Source: Streptomyces violens
Lineage (GTDB): Bacteria; Actinomycetota; Actinomycetes; Streptomycetales; Streptomycetaceae
Length of the DNA stretch: 64,000 nt
NCBI RefSeq assembly: GCF_000717745.1
Contig: NZ_JOBH01000003.1
Span: 1-64,000, forward strand
Reading direction: 5' to 3'
In this document: one piece after another, positions 41,744-53,433 of the stretch
How positions within the stretch are numbered: the stretch's first letter is position 1
Layout of the letters: the number at the start of each line of letters is the position of its first letter
Program-made: the position numbers and the translations under genes
Notes under the pieces: model-generated
Databases searched by the model: none
What the model was told of the DNA's origin: nothing
What the model saw: only the letters and a program-made list of their open reading frames with translations

Positions 41744-42661
41744 CTACCCGTCGAAGAAAGCACGCTCCTGGGTGACGGGGTACCCCGCCTTGGCGAATGC
41801 CGCCGCCATTGGGGTGTTGTGCTGGTCCGTCTCGGCGACGATCCGGTCCGCGCCGAGCGCGGCCAGATGGCGCGTGCAGTCGGCCAGCAGGTCGTACGCG
41901 TAGCCGTGGCCGCGCTGCGCGGGGACGACCCCGATGAAGCCCACGACGGGCGACGTGTGGTTGCGCGCCGGGACGTGCAGCCCGACGACCTCCCCCTCGG
42001 GCGTGTACGCCACCCGCCACCAGTCGCGCGGCGACGGGCACCAGTGGAAGAACTCCAGCTCCTCCCGGGCGGCCTGCTCCACGCCGCCGGCGGCGACGGC
42101 CCGCCGCGCGTGCGCGTCCAGCGAACCGCGCTCCACCTGGCGCAGCACGTCCAGGATCACCTCGTCGTCCGGCTCCGGCCGGAAGACCAGCCGCCCCGGG
42201 TCCGCGGGCACGCCGCACTCGGGGGTCCAGCCGTACCGGAAGCGCTCGACCATCGGGCGCAGCCCGGCGGCCCGTACGACGTCCATCCGGGCCTCGGCGG
42301 CGGCCCGCACGTCGCGCTGCGCGCGCCAGCCGGGCGGCAGCATCAGGACGTACTCACCCGGCAATGATGCGGCGCGCAGCAGCTCGGCCGCCGCGGCGGC
42401 CTCGCCGGGCGCGAAGTCCAGCCGGTCCAGGGCGATCGGGCGGGTGTCGTCCGGGCCGGCCCACCACGCGGCGCGTGCCACGACGACGCCGTCGCGGAGC
42501 GCGACCCACGTCCAGTCGGGGCGGTACTCGCCGCCGGCCGCGAGCGTGGCGTACGGCCGGCCGAAGCGGTCGTGGCCCAGGAGCGGGGCCGTGGGGTCGT
42601 GCAGGGTGTGGAAGAGCTGCGCGTCGCCTTCGGTGAGCGCGCGGATGACCAGGTCGGTCAT
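41744..42661 (-). CDS. GNAT-family N-acetyltransferase
   Basis: A 305-residue protein. The C-terminal GNAT fold (about 200-300) shows the acetyl-CoA-binding block VVGFIGVVPAQRGHGYAYDLL (pattern Q/R-x-x-G-x-G/A) and the final AETDQHNTPMAAAFAKAGYPVTQE. The N-terminal half is a related acetyltransferase-like domain (PYATLAAGGEYRPDWTWVAL), so the protein may be a tandem GNAT. The substrate is unknown. It lies between treZ and treY on the same strand, but nothing in the sequence ties it to sugar metabolism. The ATG at 42661 is used. Confidence 0.82.
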   Translation of the reverse strand: MTDLVIRALTEGDAQLFHTLHDPTAPLLGHDRFGRPYATLAAGGEYRPDWTWVALRDGVVVARAAWWAGPDDTRPIALDRLDFAPGEAAAAAELLRAASLPGEYVLMLPPGWRAQRDVRAAAEARMDVVRAAGLRPMVERFRYGWTPECGVPADPGRLVFRPEPDDEVILDVLRQVERGSLDAHARRAVAAGGVEQAAREELEFFHWCPSPRDWWRVAYTPEGEVVGLHVPARNHTSPVVGFIGVVPAQRGHGYAYDLLADCTRHLAALGADRIVAETDQHNTPMAAAFAKAGYPVTQERAFFDG

Positions 42662-42915
42662 GGGTGTACGAGTCCTCTCGGGAGGCACGCTCCCGGCGCC
42701 CGTCAGCGTGTGCGGCGGGCGGCGCCGGAGCGCGCGAACAGATCGATGGCCGTGCCGTACATGCCGTCCCGCCTCCTTCCGCCTCACCGGCCCGCCTGTC
42801 GCGGGCCCTTCACGTGCCCGCACACTAACCGCCCCTCCGTGCGCGGCGCGAGCGAATTTCCGGTGCCCCGGGTGCTGCCTGGACAGAAGGCCGGAACTCG
42901 CCGGACAATCGGGCC

Positions 42916-43461
42916 ATGACATCGCTCGAATTCCCGGCGCGACCGGCCCGCTTGTCGGATGCCGAGCGGGATCGCGCGCTGGCGCTGCTGCGCGAGGGCG
43001 CGGCCGACGGGCGGCTGTCCCAGGACACCTTTCTGCGCCGCCTGGAGCTGGTGCTCACCGCACGGCACCGCAGCGAACTGGACCGGGCTACCGGTGACTT
43101 GGCCACGCGTGGCCGCTTCGAGGGCGCCGTGCTGCGCGCGGTGGGCAGGGCGTCCGCCTTCCACCTCATGGTCCGCAGGGCGTGGCGCACGGAGCGCCTC
43201 CCCAAGCTGCTGCTGCCGGACCCCGGACCGTTCCCGCTCCAGATAGGCCGCGCGCCGGGTGCGGGCCTGCGCCTGAACGACGACACGGTCTCGCGTTCCC
43301 ATGCCCAGCTCCGCACCTCCGGCGATGTCTGGCTGCTGCGCGATCTCGGCTCCATGAACGGCACGTTCGTCAACGGGCGTCGCGTCCTCGGTGAGGTCGC
43401 CGTCCACCCCGGTGATCACGTCACCTTCGGCAGCGTGGCCTACGTGCTCACGGGGCGCTGA
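42916..43461 (+). CDS. DUF1707 and FHA domain protein
   Basis: A 181-residue protein. Residues about 8-62 match DUF1707 (RLSDAERDRALALLREGAADGRLSQDTF and LELVLTARHRSELDRATGDL), found mostly on actinobacterial membrane or signalling proteins. Residues about 95-180 form an FHA phosphothreonine-binding domain with IGRAPGAGLRLNDDTVSRSHAQL, a LRDLGSMNGTFVNGRRV loop and the conserved Gly-Arg, Ser-x-x-His and Asn-Gly. It probably reads Ser/Thr-kinase phosphorylation. It is convergent with treY and overlaps it by 14 bp at the 3' ends. Confidence 0.87.
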   Translation: MTSLEFPARPARLSDAERDRALALLREGAADGRLSQDTFLRRLELVLTARHRSELDRATGDLATRGRFEGAVLRAVGRASAFHLMVRRAWRTERLPKLLLPDPGPFPLQIGRAPGAGLRLNDDTVSRSHAQLRTSGDVWLLRDLGSMNGTFVNGRRVLGEVAVHPGDHVTFGSVAYVLTGR

Positions 43462-45997
43462 GCACCAGAAGGGCCACCGGCCACCGGTCCAGTAGGTCGG
43501 CCAGCGGGACCGCGGGGCCTTCGAAGTCGCGGCCGGTGAGCAGGTCCCGCCAGACCGCGGACGCGCCGGGGAGCTGCAGGGCGGCCGTGTGCCAGCCACC
43601 GGTCTCGGCGAGGCGGAGCGAGAGCCGGGTGGCCACGGTCACGGCGCGGTCGGCGCGGGCGAAGGCCACGCAGTGGCCGTCCGGGTCGCCGACGGCGTGC
43701 AGCGGCCGGTACGAGCCCTGCGGGCCGAACCACTCCGGGTGCGCCCGGCGCAGCCGCAGCGCCGCCGCGGTCAGCCGCAGCTTCTCGGCGGAGAGCCCCG
43801 GCGTGCCGTACGGGTCGCCGGCCGGGCCGCCGCTGCCGTCCCCGCCGCTGTCCACGTCGGCCAGGAACTCCGGTGAGAAGCGCGCGGGGGCGCGGTTGTC
43901 CGGGTCGACGAGCGCCAAGTACTCGTGCTCCGTGCCCTGGTAGATGTCGGGGACGCCCGGCATCGTGAGGTGCAGCAGCGCGGCGCCGAGCACGTTGGCG
44001 CGGATGAAGGGGGCCAGCTCGTCGGCGAACGCGGCCAGTTCGGCGGCGGCCGCGGGGCTGCACGGACCCGCCTGGAGGAATTCCGTGACCGACTCCTCGT
44101 ACCAAGTGTTCTGTTCGGTCCACGTGGTGTGCAGCCCGGCCTCCCGCACGGCCTTCAGGACGGCCGGCGCGAGCCGCTCGAAGGGGATGCCGCCGCCCAT
44201 CGGCCCCGGGGCGACCGCTGCCCCGCAGGAGGGGACGTCCGCCGCGCCAGGAAGGGGCGCGGTGGTGCCGGCCAGTCCGAACGCCGTCTGCCAGGCCGTC
44301 CACGCCATCTGCGGATCGGGTTCGAGGCCGTCCATGGTGCGGGCCGAGCGAGCGTTGAGCCGGGTCAGCACCTCGCGCCAGCCTTCGGGGCACTCGCTGA
44401 CGGCGGCGAGGCGGGCCCGGACGTCGGCGCTGCGCTTGGTGTCGTGGGTGGACAGCACCGTTCCGGACGCCGGCCAGGTCGCCTGGAGACGGGCGCAGAA
44501 GGCGTGGAACGCCGCCACCGTGACCGCGGGGCAGCCGGGATCGCCGCCGACCTCACAGGCGGACAGCAGCGGCGCGTACCGGTAGAACGCGCGGTCCTCC
44601 ACCGACTTGGCGTGCAGCGCGGAGGCGGTCTGCGCGAAGCGGGCGGCGAAGTCGTCGTGGTCGGCGCTGTCGTCCCCGGAGCCGTCCCGCAGGCGGCCCA
44701 GCGCGAGGTCGCGCACGAGCGCCACGGAGCGAGCCTCCTCGCGCACTTCGAAGGCGGCGGCCGCGCCCTCGGCGGCCGTCGCCAGCATCGCGGCGTCCCG
44801 TTCCGCGCACCACGGGTCGTGCGCGTACGGGCGGTACACCGGGAGCCGGACGAGCAGCTCGTGCAGGGCGCGGCGCAGGGCCCACGGGGCGTGGTCGCCG
44901 TGGTGCGGCGCGCGCTCACTGATGCGCGCCGCCGTACGCACCAAGCGGTCGACCTCCGCCGACAGCTCGTGGGTGACGACTTCGTACGCGGCCTGCCGTA
45001 CCGTTTCCTCCCAGTCGCCGCCGCGGTCGGCCAGTGGGGCGACGGCGTCGCGGTAGACCCCGAAGAGCCGGTCGGTGCCCTCCGGGCACACGAAGAGCCC
45101 GTCGATGTGGCGCAGCGCGTCGTAGCCCGTGGTGCCCGCGCAGGCCCAGCTCTCCGGGAGCCGTTCGTCGCCGGTGAGGATCTTCTCGACCACCGTCCAG
45201 CGCCCGCCCGTGGCCTGCCGCAGCCGCGCCAGATAGCCGGCGGGGTCCGCGAGCCCGTCCGGGTGGTCGATGCGCAGCCCGTCGATCACGCCGTCCTCGA
45301 GGAGCCGCAGCACCGTGGCGTGCGTCGCACGGAAGACCTCGGGGTCCTCGACGCGGACCGCGATCAGCTCGGAGATGGTGAAGAAACGCCGGTAGTTCAG
45401 CTCGGTGCGGGCCAGCCGCCACCAGGAGAGCCGGTACCACTGCGCATCGAGGAGCTGCGGGAGCGGCAGCCGCTCCGTACCGGGACGGATGGGGAACGCG
45501 TGTTCGTGATAGCGCAGCACGTCCCCCTCGACGCGCATCCGGGGCAGCTCGTCGGCCAGCCGCCCGCCCAGTACGGGCATCAGCAGCCGCCCGCCGTGCC
45601 CGCCCTCCCAGTCGATGTCGAACCAGCGGGCGTACGGGGAGGCGGGCCCGTCCCGCAGAACGGACCACAGCGGCCCGTTCAAGGAGGCGGGGGCCGGCCG
45701 GGCCATGTGGTTGGGCACCAGGTCCACCACAAGCCGCAGACCGTGTGCCGCGGCCGTCCGGGACAGCGCGCGCAGCCCCTCCTCGCCGCCCAGCTCGGCG
45801 CGCACCACGGAGTGGTCCACCACGTCGTAGCCGTGCGTCGACCCGGGGACGGCGCCGAGCACGGGGGACAGGTGCAGGTGCGAGACGCCCAGGGCCGCGA
45901 GGTACGGCACGGCCTTCTCGGCCGCGGCGAACGGGAAGCCGGGCTGGAGCTGCAGCCGGTAGGTGGCGGTGGGCGGCGCGCTGAATTCGGGCGTCAT
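43448..45997 (-). CDS. treY: Malto-oligosyltrehalose synthase (TreY)
   Basis: An 849-residue GH13 isomerase converting the reducing-end alpha-1,4 bond of a glucan to an alpha,alpha-1,1 bond. Signatures are TATYRLQLQPGFPFAAAEKA (typical TreY start), GSTHGYDVVDH, LVVDLVPNHMA, IDGLRIDHPDGLADP (nucleophile), VVEKILTGDERLP (acid Glu) and LSTHDTKRSADVRARL. Length matches the family. The ATG at 45997 is chosen by homology pattern; no clear ribosome site precedes it. It acts with TreZ and GlgX. Confidence 0.92.
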   Translation of the reverse strand: MTPEFSAPPTATYRLQLQPGFPFAAAEKAVPYLAALGVSHLHLSPVLGAVPGSTHGYDVVDHSVVRAELGGEEGLRALSRTAAAHGLRLVVDLVPNHMARPAPASLNGPLWSVLRDGPASPYARWFDIDWEGGHGGRLLMPVLGGRLADELPRMRVEGDVLRYHEHAFPIRPGTERLPLPQLLDAQWYRLSWWRLARTELNYRRFFTISELIAVRVEDPEVFRATHATVLRLLEDGVIDGLRIDHPDGLADPAGYLARLRQATGGRWTVVEKILTGDERLPESWACAGTTGYDALRHIDGLFVCPEGTDRLFGVYRDAVAPLADRGGDWEETVRQAAYEVVTHELSAEVDRLVRTAARISERAPHHGDHAPWALRRALHELLVRLPVYRPYAHDPWCAERDAAMLATAAEGAAAAFEVREEARSVALVRDLALGRLRDGSGDDSADHDDFAARFAQTASALHAKSVEDRAFYRYAPLLSACEVGGDPGCPAVTVAAFHAFCARLQATWPASGTVLSTHDTKRSADVRARLAAVSECPEGWREVLTRLNARSARTMDGLEPDPQMAWTAWQTAFGLAGTTAPLPGAADVPSCGAAVAPGPMGGGIPFERLAPAVLKAVREAGLHTTWTEQNTWYEESVTEFLQAGPCSPAAAAELAAFADELAPFIRANVLGAALLHLTMPGVPDIYQGTEHEYLALVDPDNRAPARFSPEFLADVDSGGDGSGGPAGDPYGTPGLSAEKLRLTAAALRLRRAHPEWFGPQGSYRPLHAVGDPDGHCVAFARADRAVTVATRLSLRLAETGGWHTAALQLPGASAVWRDLLTGRDFEGPAVPLADLLDRWPVALLVLSAP

Positions 45998-47391
45998 GGG
46001 GACACACGTACCCGCACGGTGCCTTGTTGCTTCATCCGATCGGGCGGGGTGTGCCCCGGTTTTCGTTCGTACGTCCTGCCCATACGGGCCAGGCCGCCGT
46101 CTCGATAGTGTCGGCCGAATGACCGCTGTACTGGCCACCTACCGCACCGTGCTCGCCACGACCGGCCCGGTACTGCCCGCCGTCTCCTTCCTCGGCCGGC
46201 TGCCCACCGCGATGTGCCAGCTCGGTAGCGTCCTGCTCGTCACCGAGACCAGCGGCAGCCTGGCGACGGCCGGTGTGGCCGGCGGCGCGCTGGCCGCGGG
46301 GCAGACCGTGGCGGGGCCGCTCATCGGCCGGCTCGCCGACCGGCACGGCCAGCGCCCGGTGGTGCTGACGGCCTGCTGGGCCAACGCGCTCGCCGTCACC
46401 GCCCTCGTACTCGCCGCGCTGGCCCACATGGCGACGCTCCCGCTGGCCCTCCTGGGGCTGCTCGCCGGGCTGACCGTGCCCCAGGTGGGGCCGCTCGCCC
46501 GGACCCGGCTGGTCGCCCTGGTAAGGCGGTCCGGGGCCGACGAGCGCACGGTGAACGCCGCGCTCTCCTGGGAGGGCACGCTGGACGAGGTGTCCTTCGT
46601 GCTGGGCCCGGCGCTGGTGGGCGTGGCCGCGGCGGTCGCGCACCCGGCCGTCGCGCTGGCCCTCGCGGCGCTGCTCCTCGCGACGTGCGGCTCGGCGTTC
46701 GCGCTGCACCGGACGGCGGGGGTGACGGCGCCGGAGGTCCGTACGGTCCGTACCGGGCGGGGCCGGCGACACGCCGAAGCGCGAGAACGCCGCAGGACGG
46801 CCCGGCGAGACCGCCCCCGCATCCCGGCGGGCGCACACGCGCTGCGGGTCTCCATGGCCCTCCAGGGCGCCATGTTCGGCGCCTCGCAGGCCGGCATCAC
46901 CGCGCTCACCGAGCGGCTCGGCGCTCCCGGCCACGCGGGCCTGGTCTACGCGGCGATGGGCGTGATGAGCGCCGTGGCCGGGCTGTCGCTCGTCCTCGTG
47001 CCCGCCCGGATCGGCCTGCCGGCCCGCTGGCGGGCCGCCGCGGTGGGCCTGACCGTGCTCTCCGTACCGCTGCTGTTCGTCGGCTCCCTGGGCGCGCTGT
47101 ACGCGGTGGTCGTGGTGCTCGGCGTGGCCTTCGCGCCGCACCTCATCACGATCTTCGCGCTCACCGAACGGCTGGTGCCCGCGCGCCGGATGGCCGAGTC
47201 GATGGCCTTCCTGACCAGCTCGGTCGTCGGCGGGCAGGCGCTCGCGCTGGCCCTTTCGGGGCGGCTGGCCGAGTCGTACGGCCCGTCCGCCGCCTTCGCC
47301 GTCGCGGTCGCCGCCGCCGTCCTCGTCCTGTGCCTGGCGCTGACCGTCCGGTTCCGCACGCGGCCGGAGAGCGCGGACGCACCGCTCTCCG

Positions 47392-49521
<2,130 letters not shown>

Positions 49522-50038
49522 ACGTCGACTCTTCCACTTCCTAGAGGGGCGCCGCGACGGACTCACGACCGCGGACCAAACCGGAATTCTTCCCCGATGA
49601 CCGAGGAACAGTGGGATGTTCGCGAGATCTTCGCCGAAAGGCAGGCAACCTGCCGCGAAACAGGGTCCTCCGACCGGGGGAACGGTCAGGTGTCCGACCG
49701 CGGATCACCATGTATGACGACATGGCGCGCCGTAAGGGGCCTCATGGGCGTGTCGCGACTCCCGAGCAATCACTTTCGGCCTCGTTCCCGAGTGCCTCCG
49801 GAGTCGCCCGAGACCCCTGACGAGGGGCGTGACGAGGGGAGAGTGCGCCGGGACTCCCGGGCGGCGCCCGGTGACCCCGCTATGACTCCGCTCACGCCCG
49901 CCTCCCGTTTCCGGACACAACGGGCACAGCGAATAAGGGGAGTTGGTGGAAGAGTCGGCGCATCGGGCTGCACCCCCTCCCGCACCCGCAGTAGGGTGCC
50001 TTGATCGTTGGCACGGGGGTTCGGAAGGCGGTGTACAG
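49522..50038. other. 517-bp intergenic region between glgX and HEPN gene
   Basis: No convincing gene is seen. It should hold divergent promoters for glgX and the HEPN-protein gene. Features are a perfect hairpin GGCAGG-CAA-CCTGCC (49640-49654) and two direct copies of TGACGAGGGG (49818-49827 and 49830-49839). Candidate ORFs here lack Streptomyces codon bias. Confidence 0.5.
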
Positions 50039-51277
50039 GTGAGCTCGGGCGGGTTGGAGTTGCCTCCTGGTGACGATGGTCATGAGGGCGGCTCCATCGA
50101 CGCACCGCCCGGTGCGGTGTCCCTCGCACGTCCCATGGAGATCGGGGCGGAACTGGAGTGGGGCGCCGATGCCTGGAGCGAGGTCCGCACCCGCGCCAGA
50201 CGCGCCGGGCGTGCGTACATCTGGCTGAATCTGGTCGAACAACGGCTGCGTGCCGTTGTCGCGGCCGTGCTGCGCCCCATCTACGAGCCGGTGCACGGTG
50301 ACGAGTGGGTGGTCGCGGCCGCCGGGCCCGCCGGGCAGGAGTGGGTGCACCGCGCGGTCGCCGTACGGGAGGTCAGCCGCCGCAAGGGGTACCTCCTGGA
50401 CCCCGCCGACGACAACATCCTCAGCTTCCTCACCCTCCCGCAGCTCCGCGAGCTGATGGTCCAGCACTGGCCCTGCTTCGAGCCGTACTTCGACGACCGG
50501 CGCGACGTCGAGCTGGGCCTGGACGAGCTGGAGGTGGCCCGGAACATCGTCTCCCGCAACCGCGCGCTCTCCGAGACGGTGCTCGCCCAGGCCGAACGCG
50601 CCTCCGCGCGCCTCCTGGAGATACTGGGCTCCGGCATCGGCACCCGTACGGCCGGGCGGCTGCCCATCGACGCGGTCGAGGACCTGGTCGGCGACCGTTA
50701 CGCCGATGTCGTCGGCGTCCACTCCGACCGGGTGCGCCTGCAGCGCCAGCTGCCCGCCGAGGACCTCTTCGGGGGCGCGCGGCGGCTCGACGCGGTCGGG
50801 ATAGGGCTGAACCTCCTCGTACAGAACTACTCGGGCCGCCGGCTGGTCCGGCTCGCCGAGTCCGGCTGCCGGGTACGGCTGCTCTTCCTCAACCCGGCCA
50901 GCAGCGCGGTGCGCCGCCGCGAGCGGGAGCTGGGCCTGAAGAAGGGCGAGATGAGCCGCTCGATCGAGAGCAACATCATGCACATGCGGCGGGTGCGGGC
51001 CCGGCTGCGTGACCCGGGCGCGTTCGAGATCCAGGTCTTCGACGAGACGCCGCGCTTCACGGCGTACCTCGTGGACGGCGACGGCCCGGACGGCCTGGCC
51101 GTCGTCCAGTCCTACCTGCGCAAGAGCCGGGGCATGGAGGTGCCGGTCCTGGTGCTGCGCGGCGGCGGCCGGGAGGTCGTGCGCCACGAGGACGGCCGGG
51201 AGAGCGACCACGGGCTCTTCGAGGTGTACCGCGAGGAATTCGAGAGCGTGTGGGCGGACGCGCGGCCGGTGTCGTGA
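50039..51277 (+). CDS. SAV2148-family HEPN domain protein with C-terminal PLD-like region
   Basis: A 412-residue protein of the Streptomyces-conserved SAV2148 family. The central part (about 60-200) is the HEPN-like helical domain with an R-x4-6-H-like region (LMVQHWPCFEPYF, NIVSRNRALSETVL). The C-terminal part (NLLVQNYSGRRLVRLAESGC, VRLLFLNPASSAVRRRE, SIESNIMHMRRVRARL, VPVLVLRGGGR) resembles PLD-like DUF5919 regions, lacking a clear HKD motif. HEPN domains act as nucleases or nucleic-acid-binding parts in many stress systems, but this family's role is unknown. The GTG at 50039 follows GGAAGGCGG at a suitable distance. Confidence 0.8.
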   Translation: MSSGGLELPPGDDGHEGGSIDAPPGAVSLARPMEIGAELEWGADAWSEVRTRARRAGRAYIWLNLVEQRLRAVVAAVLRPIYEPVHGDEWVVAAAGPAGQEWVHRAVAVREVSRRKGYLLDPADDNILSFLTLPQLRELMVQHWPCFEPYFDDRRDVELGLDELEVARNIVSRNRALSETVLAQAERASARLLEILGSGIGTRTAGRLPIDAVEDLVGDRYADVVGVHSDRVRLQRQLPAEDLFGGARRLDAVGIGLNLLVQNYSGRRLVRLAESGCRVRLLFLNPASSAVRRRERELGLKKGEMSRSIESNIMHMRRVRARLRDPGAFEIQVFDETPRFTAYLVDGDGPDGLAVVQSYLRKSRGMEVPVLVLRGGGREVVRHEDGRESDHGLFEVYREEFESVWADARPVS

Positions 51278-51284
51278 GCCGGGG

Positions 51285-51308
51285 CGGCCCCGCGGGCCCC
51301 GGGGGCCG
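51285..51308. terminator. Hairpin between convergent HEPN and SDR genes
   Basis: CGGCCCC and GGGGCCG form a 7-bp perfect stem with a 10-nt loop, 8 bp after the HEPN-gene stop and before the convergent SDR gene end at 51364. It probably acts in both directions. Confidence 0.45.
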
Positions 51309-51363
51309 TCGACGGGGCCTTCGGCCGGTGGCGGGGTCGGCGGCGGGGCCTGTGGCCGTCGGC

Positions 51364-52128
51364 TCAGGGCGTGCCCGTGATGCCGCCGTCGACGCGCAGC
51401 TCGATGCCGTTGACGTAGTCGGCCAGGGGGCTCGCGAGATACAGCACCGCGCCCGCGATGTCCTCCGCGCGCCCCAGCCGGCCGACGGGATTGGGCGCGT
51501 ACAGGGTCGCCGCGTCCGCTGAGGTCTCGCCGCGCTCTTCGAACATCCGGTGCATCGAGGGCGTGGCGATCACACCCGGGCTGACGCAGTTCGCGGTGAT
51601 CCCCGTGCCGGCGAGGTGCCCGGCCAGGCTGGTCGTCATGTTCACCACCGCGGCCTTGGCGGCGGAGTACTCGACCATGTTCGGCAGCGGCGTCCGCACC
51701 GCCCGGGTGCCGATGTTGATCACCCGGCCCCAGCCGTGCGCGCGGAGCGAGGGCAGCAGCGCCTGCGTCACCCGCGCCGCCGAGAACACGTTCCCCTCGA
51801 ACGCGGACTGCCAGTCCTCCGGCCGTACGGAGTCCCAGTCGTGCTCGGCGAACGGCCCGGCGTTGTTGACCAGGATGTGCACCCCGAAGTCCCGCGCCGC
51901 GGCGGCCACCCGCTCCGCGCCGCCCGGCTCACCGAGGTCGCCGAGCACCACGTCCACGCGTACGCCGTGGTCCGCCGCCCGGCGCGCGACCTCCGCGGCG
52001 GCGTCCGCGTTCCGCCCGTGCACCAGCACGTCACAGCCCTCGGCCGCCAGCATTTCGGCGACCGCGGCCCCGATGCCGCCGCTGCTCCCCGTCACCAACG
52101 CACGCCGTCCGGCCAGTTGCAGATCCAT
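51364..52128 (-). CDS. Short-chain dehydrogenase/reductase (SDR)
   Basis: A 254-residue classical SDR. The cofactor motif TGSSGGIGAAVAE lies at about residues 14-26, NNAG at about 89-92, catalytic Ser in the INIGTRAVRTP region, the Tyr-x3-Lys pair in YSAAKAAVVN at about 155, and the end GIELRVDGGITGTP. It probably uses NADPH. The substrate is unknown. It is divergent from the exonuclease gene; the ATG at 52128 is supported by the conserved N-terminus. Confidence 0.88.
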   Translation of the reverse strand: MDLQLAGRRALVTGSSGGIGAAVAEMLAAEGCDVLVHGRNADAAAEVARRAADHGVRVDVVLGDLGEPGGAERVAAAARDFGVHILVNNAGPFAEHDWDSVRPEDWQSAFEGNVFSAARVTQALLPSLRAHGWGRVINIGTRAVRTPLPNMVEYSAAKAAVVNMTTSLAGHLAGTGITANCVSPGVIATPSMHRMFEERGETSADAATLYAPNPVGRLGRAEDIAGAVLYLASPLADYVNGIELRVDGGITGTP

Positions 52129-52290
52129 GCCGGGACCCTAAGGGAGGGGCGGGCCGGGCGGTGCGGAAGGCGGGAGCCGGCGGCGTTGTCAGTGGTGCGT
52201 GGGAGAGTAAAGGCACACGAGATCGCGGCCGTGCGGGACGCGGCGGACGGTCGCGTGCGACACGGGGGACGCACCACTGAAGGAGGCCGC

Positions 52291-53001
52291 ATGAGCTGGC
52301 ACAAGGAACCGCTGGTCGGCTTCGACCTGGAGACCACGGGCACCGACGTCGAGACCGACCGGGTCGTCACCGCGGCCGTCATCCGGCTCGACGCGGCGGG
52401 GCGGGCGGCACCGGCGCTGAGCTGGGTCCTCGACCCCGGCGTGCCGATACCGTCCGAAGCGGCGGCCATCCACGGCTTTTCGACCGATGTCGTACGGCTC
52501 CGCGGCCGCCCGGCCGTGGAGGGACTGGCGGAGATCACGGACGCGCTCGAAGCGGCGCTGCGGGCGGGGACACCGCTGGTGGTGATGAACGCCCGGTACG
52601 ACCTCTCGCTGCTGGATCGCGAGTGCCGCCGGCACGGCATACCGTCGCTGTCCGACCGGCTCGGCGCGGGCCCGGCCCCGGTCGTCGACCCGCTCGTCCT
52701 CGACAAGCATCTCGACACGTACCGGAAGGGTAAGCGCACCCTCCAGGCGCTGTGCGGGCACTACGGCGTGGCGCTGGACGCGGCGCACGAAGCGGGCGCC
52801 GACGCCGTGGCCGCGGTCGAAGTGGCCCGCCGCATAGGCGCGAAGCACCCGGAGGTGGCCGGCCTGACGCTGCCGGCCCTGCATGCCCTGCAGCGCAAGG
52901 CAGCCGCCGACCAGGCCGCGTCCTTCCAGCGCTACTTGCGCCGCACGGCCGACCCGGCGGCCCATGTGGAGCCGGCCTGGCCGCTGATACCGCACGGGTG
53001 A
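52291..53001 (+). CDS. 3'-5' exonuclease, DnaQ/DEDDh type
   Basis: A 236-residue exonuclease. Motif ExoI is GFDLETTGTD (Asp and Glu metal ligands), motif II has VVMNARYDLSLLDREC, and motif III is HEAGADAVAAVEVAR with the DEDDh histidine. It is similar to the stand-alone DnaQ-like proteins of Streptomyces that may act in repair rather than replication. The ATG at 52291 has a perfect AGGAGG. A hairpin follows the stop. Confidence 0.87.
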   Translation: MSWHKEPLVGFDLETTGTDVETDRVVTAAVIRLDAAGRAAPALSWVLDPGVPIPSEAAAIHGFSTDVVRLRGRPAVEGLAEITDALEAALRAGTPLVVMNARYDLSLLDRECRRHGIPSLSDRLGAGPAPVVDPLVLDKHLDTYRKGKRTLQALCGHYGVALDAAHEAGADAVAAVEVARRIGAKHPEVAGLTLPALHALQRKAAADQAASFQRYLRRTADPAAHVEPAWPLIPHG

Positions 53002-53012
53002 CAACGTGCGCG

Positions 53013-53042
53013 TGACGCCCCTGAGGGGGAGAGCGGGCGTCA
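53013..53042. terminator. Hairpin between exonuclease and VOC genes
   Basis: TGACGCCC (53013-53020) pairs perfectly with GGGCGTCA (53035-53042). The right arm covers the stop codon of the convergent VOC gene. It is a likely bidirectional terminator. Confidence 0.5.
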
Positions 53043-53387
53043 GCGGTGCGCCAGTACGTTGATCACCCGGCCGTTGGGGTCGCGGACGAAGAAGCGCCGT
53101 ACGCCCCACTCCTCGTCCTGCAGCGGATGGACGATCTCGGCGCCGCTCTCCTGCATGGCTGCATAGGCCGCGTCCACGTCGTCCACTTCCACACTCATGT
53201 CGGGGACGACGGGTGCCGTCCGGTCGTGCGTCATCAGGCTGACCTGGGAGGCCGGGTTGGAGGGGGAGGCGAGCGTCGTGATCCAGCCGAGGTTCATGAC
53301 CTCTTCGAAGCCCAGGAGACCGTAGAAATCGCGGCTTTCGTCCACCGCTTGGGACTGGATGTTGGGCACGACACGGCGAATGGCCAT
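53040..53387 (-). CDS. VOC-family (glyoxalase/bleomycin-resistance-like) protein
   Basis: A 115-residue vicinal-oxygen-chelate fold protein made of two beta-alpha-beta-beta-beta halves: FYGLLGFEEVMNLGWITTLAS, then VEVDDVDAAYAAMQESGAEIVHPLQDEEWGVRRFFVRDPNGRVIN. Many members bind a metal and act on small molecules or sequester drugs. The E/D-x-x-G motif FVRDPNGRVINV is typical of the second half. The function is not known. The ATG at 53387 has GGAGACACC upstream. Confidence 0.83.
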   Translation of the reverse strand: MAIRRVVPNIQSQAVDESRDFYGLLGFEEVMNLGWITTLASPSNPASQVSLMTHDRTAPVVPDMSVEVDDVDAAYAAMQESGAEIVHPLQDEEWGVRRFFVRDPNGRVINVLAHR

Positions 53388-53433
53388 CGGTGTCTCCAAG
53401 TGATGTCTCCGAGTGAGAGGACGGAAAGACACC

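Noticed and set aside
43925-46108. A 727-residue forward ORF opposite treY
   Set aside because: Shadow of treY with no recognisable domain.
49522-50038. Riboswitch or small RNA in the long gap before the HEPN gene
   Set aside because: Only one short hairpin and a direct repeat are visible; no recognised riboswitch pattern.
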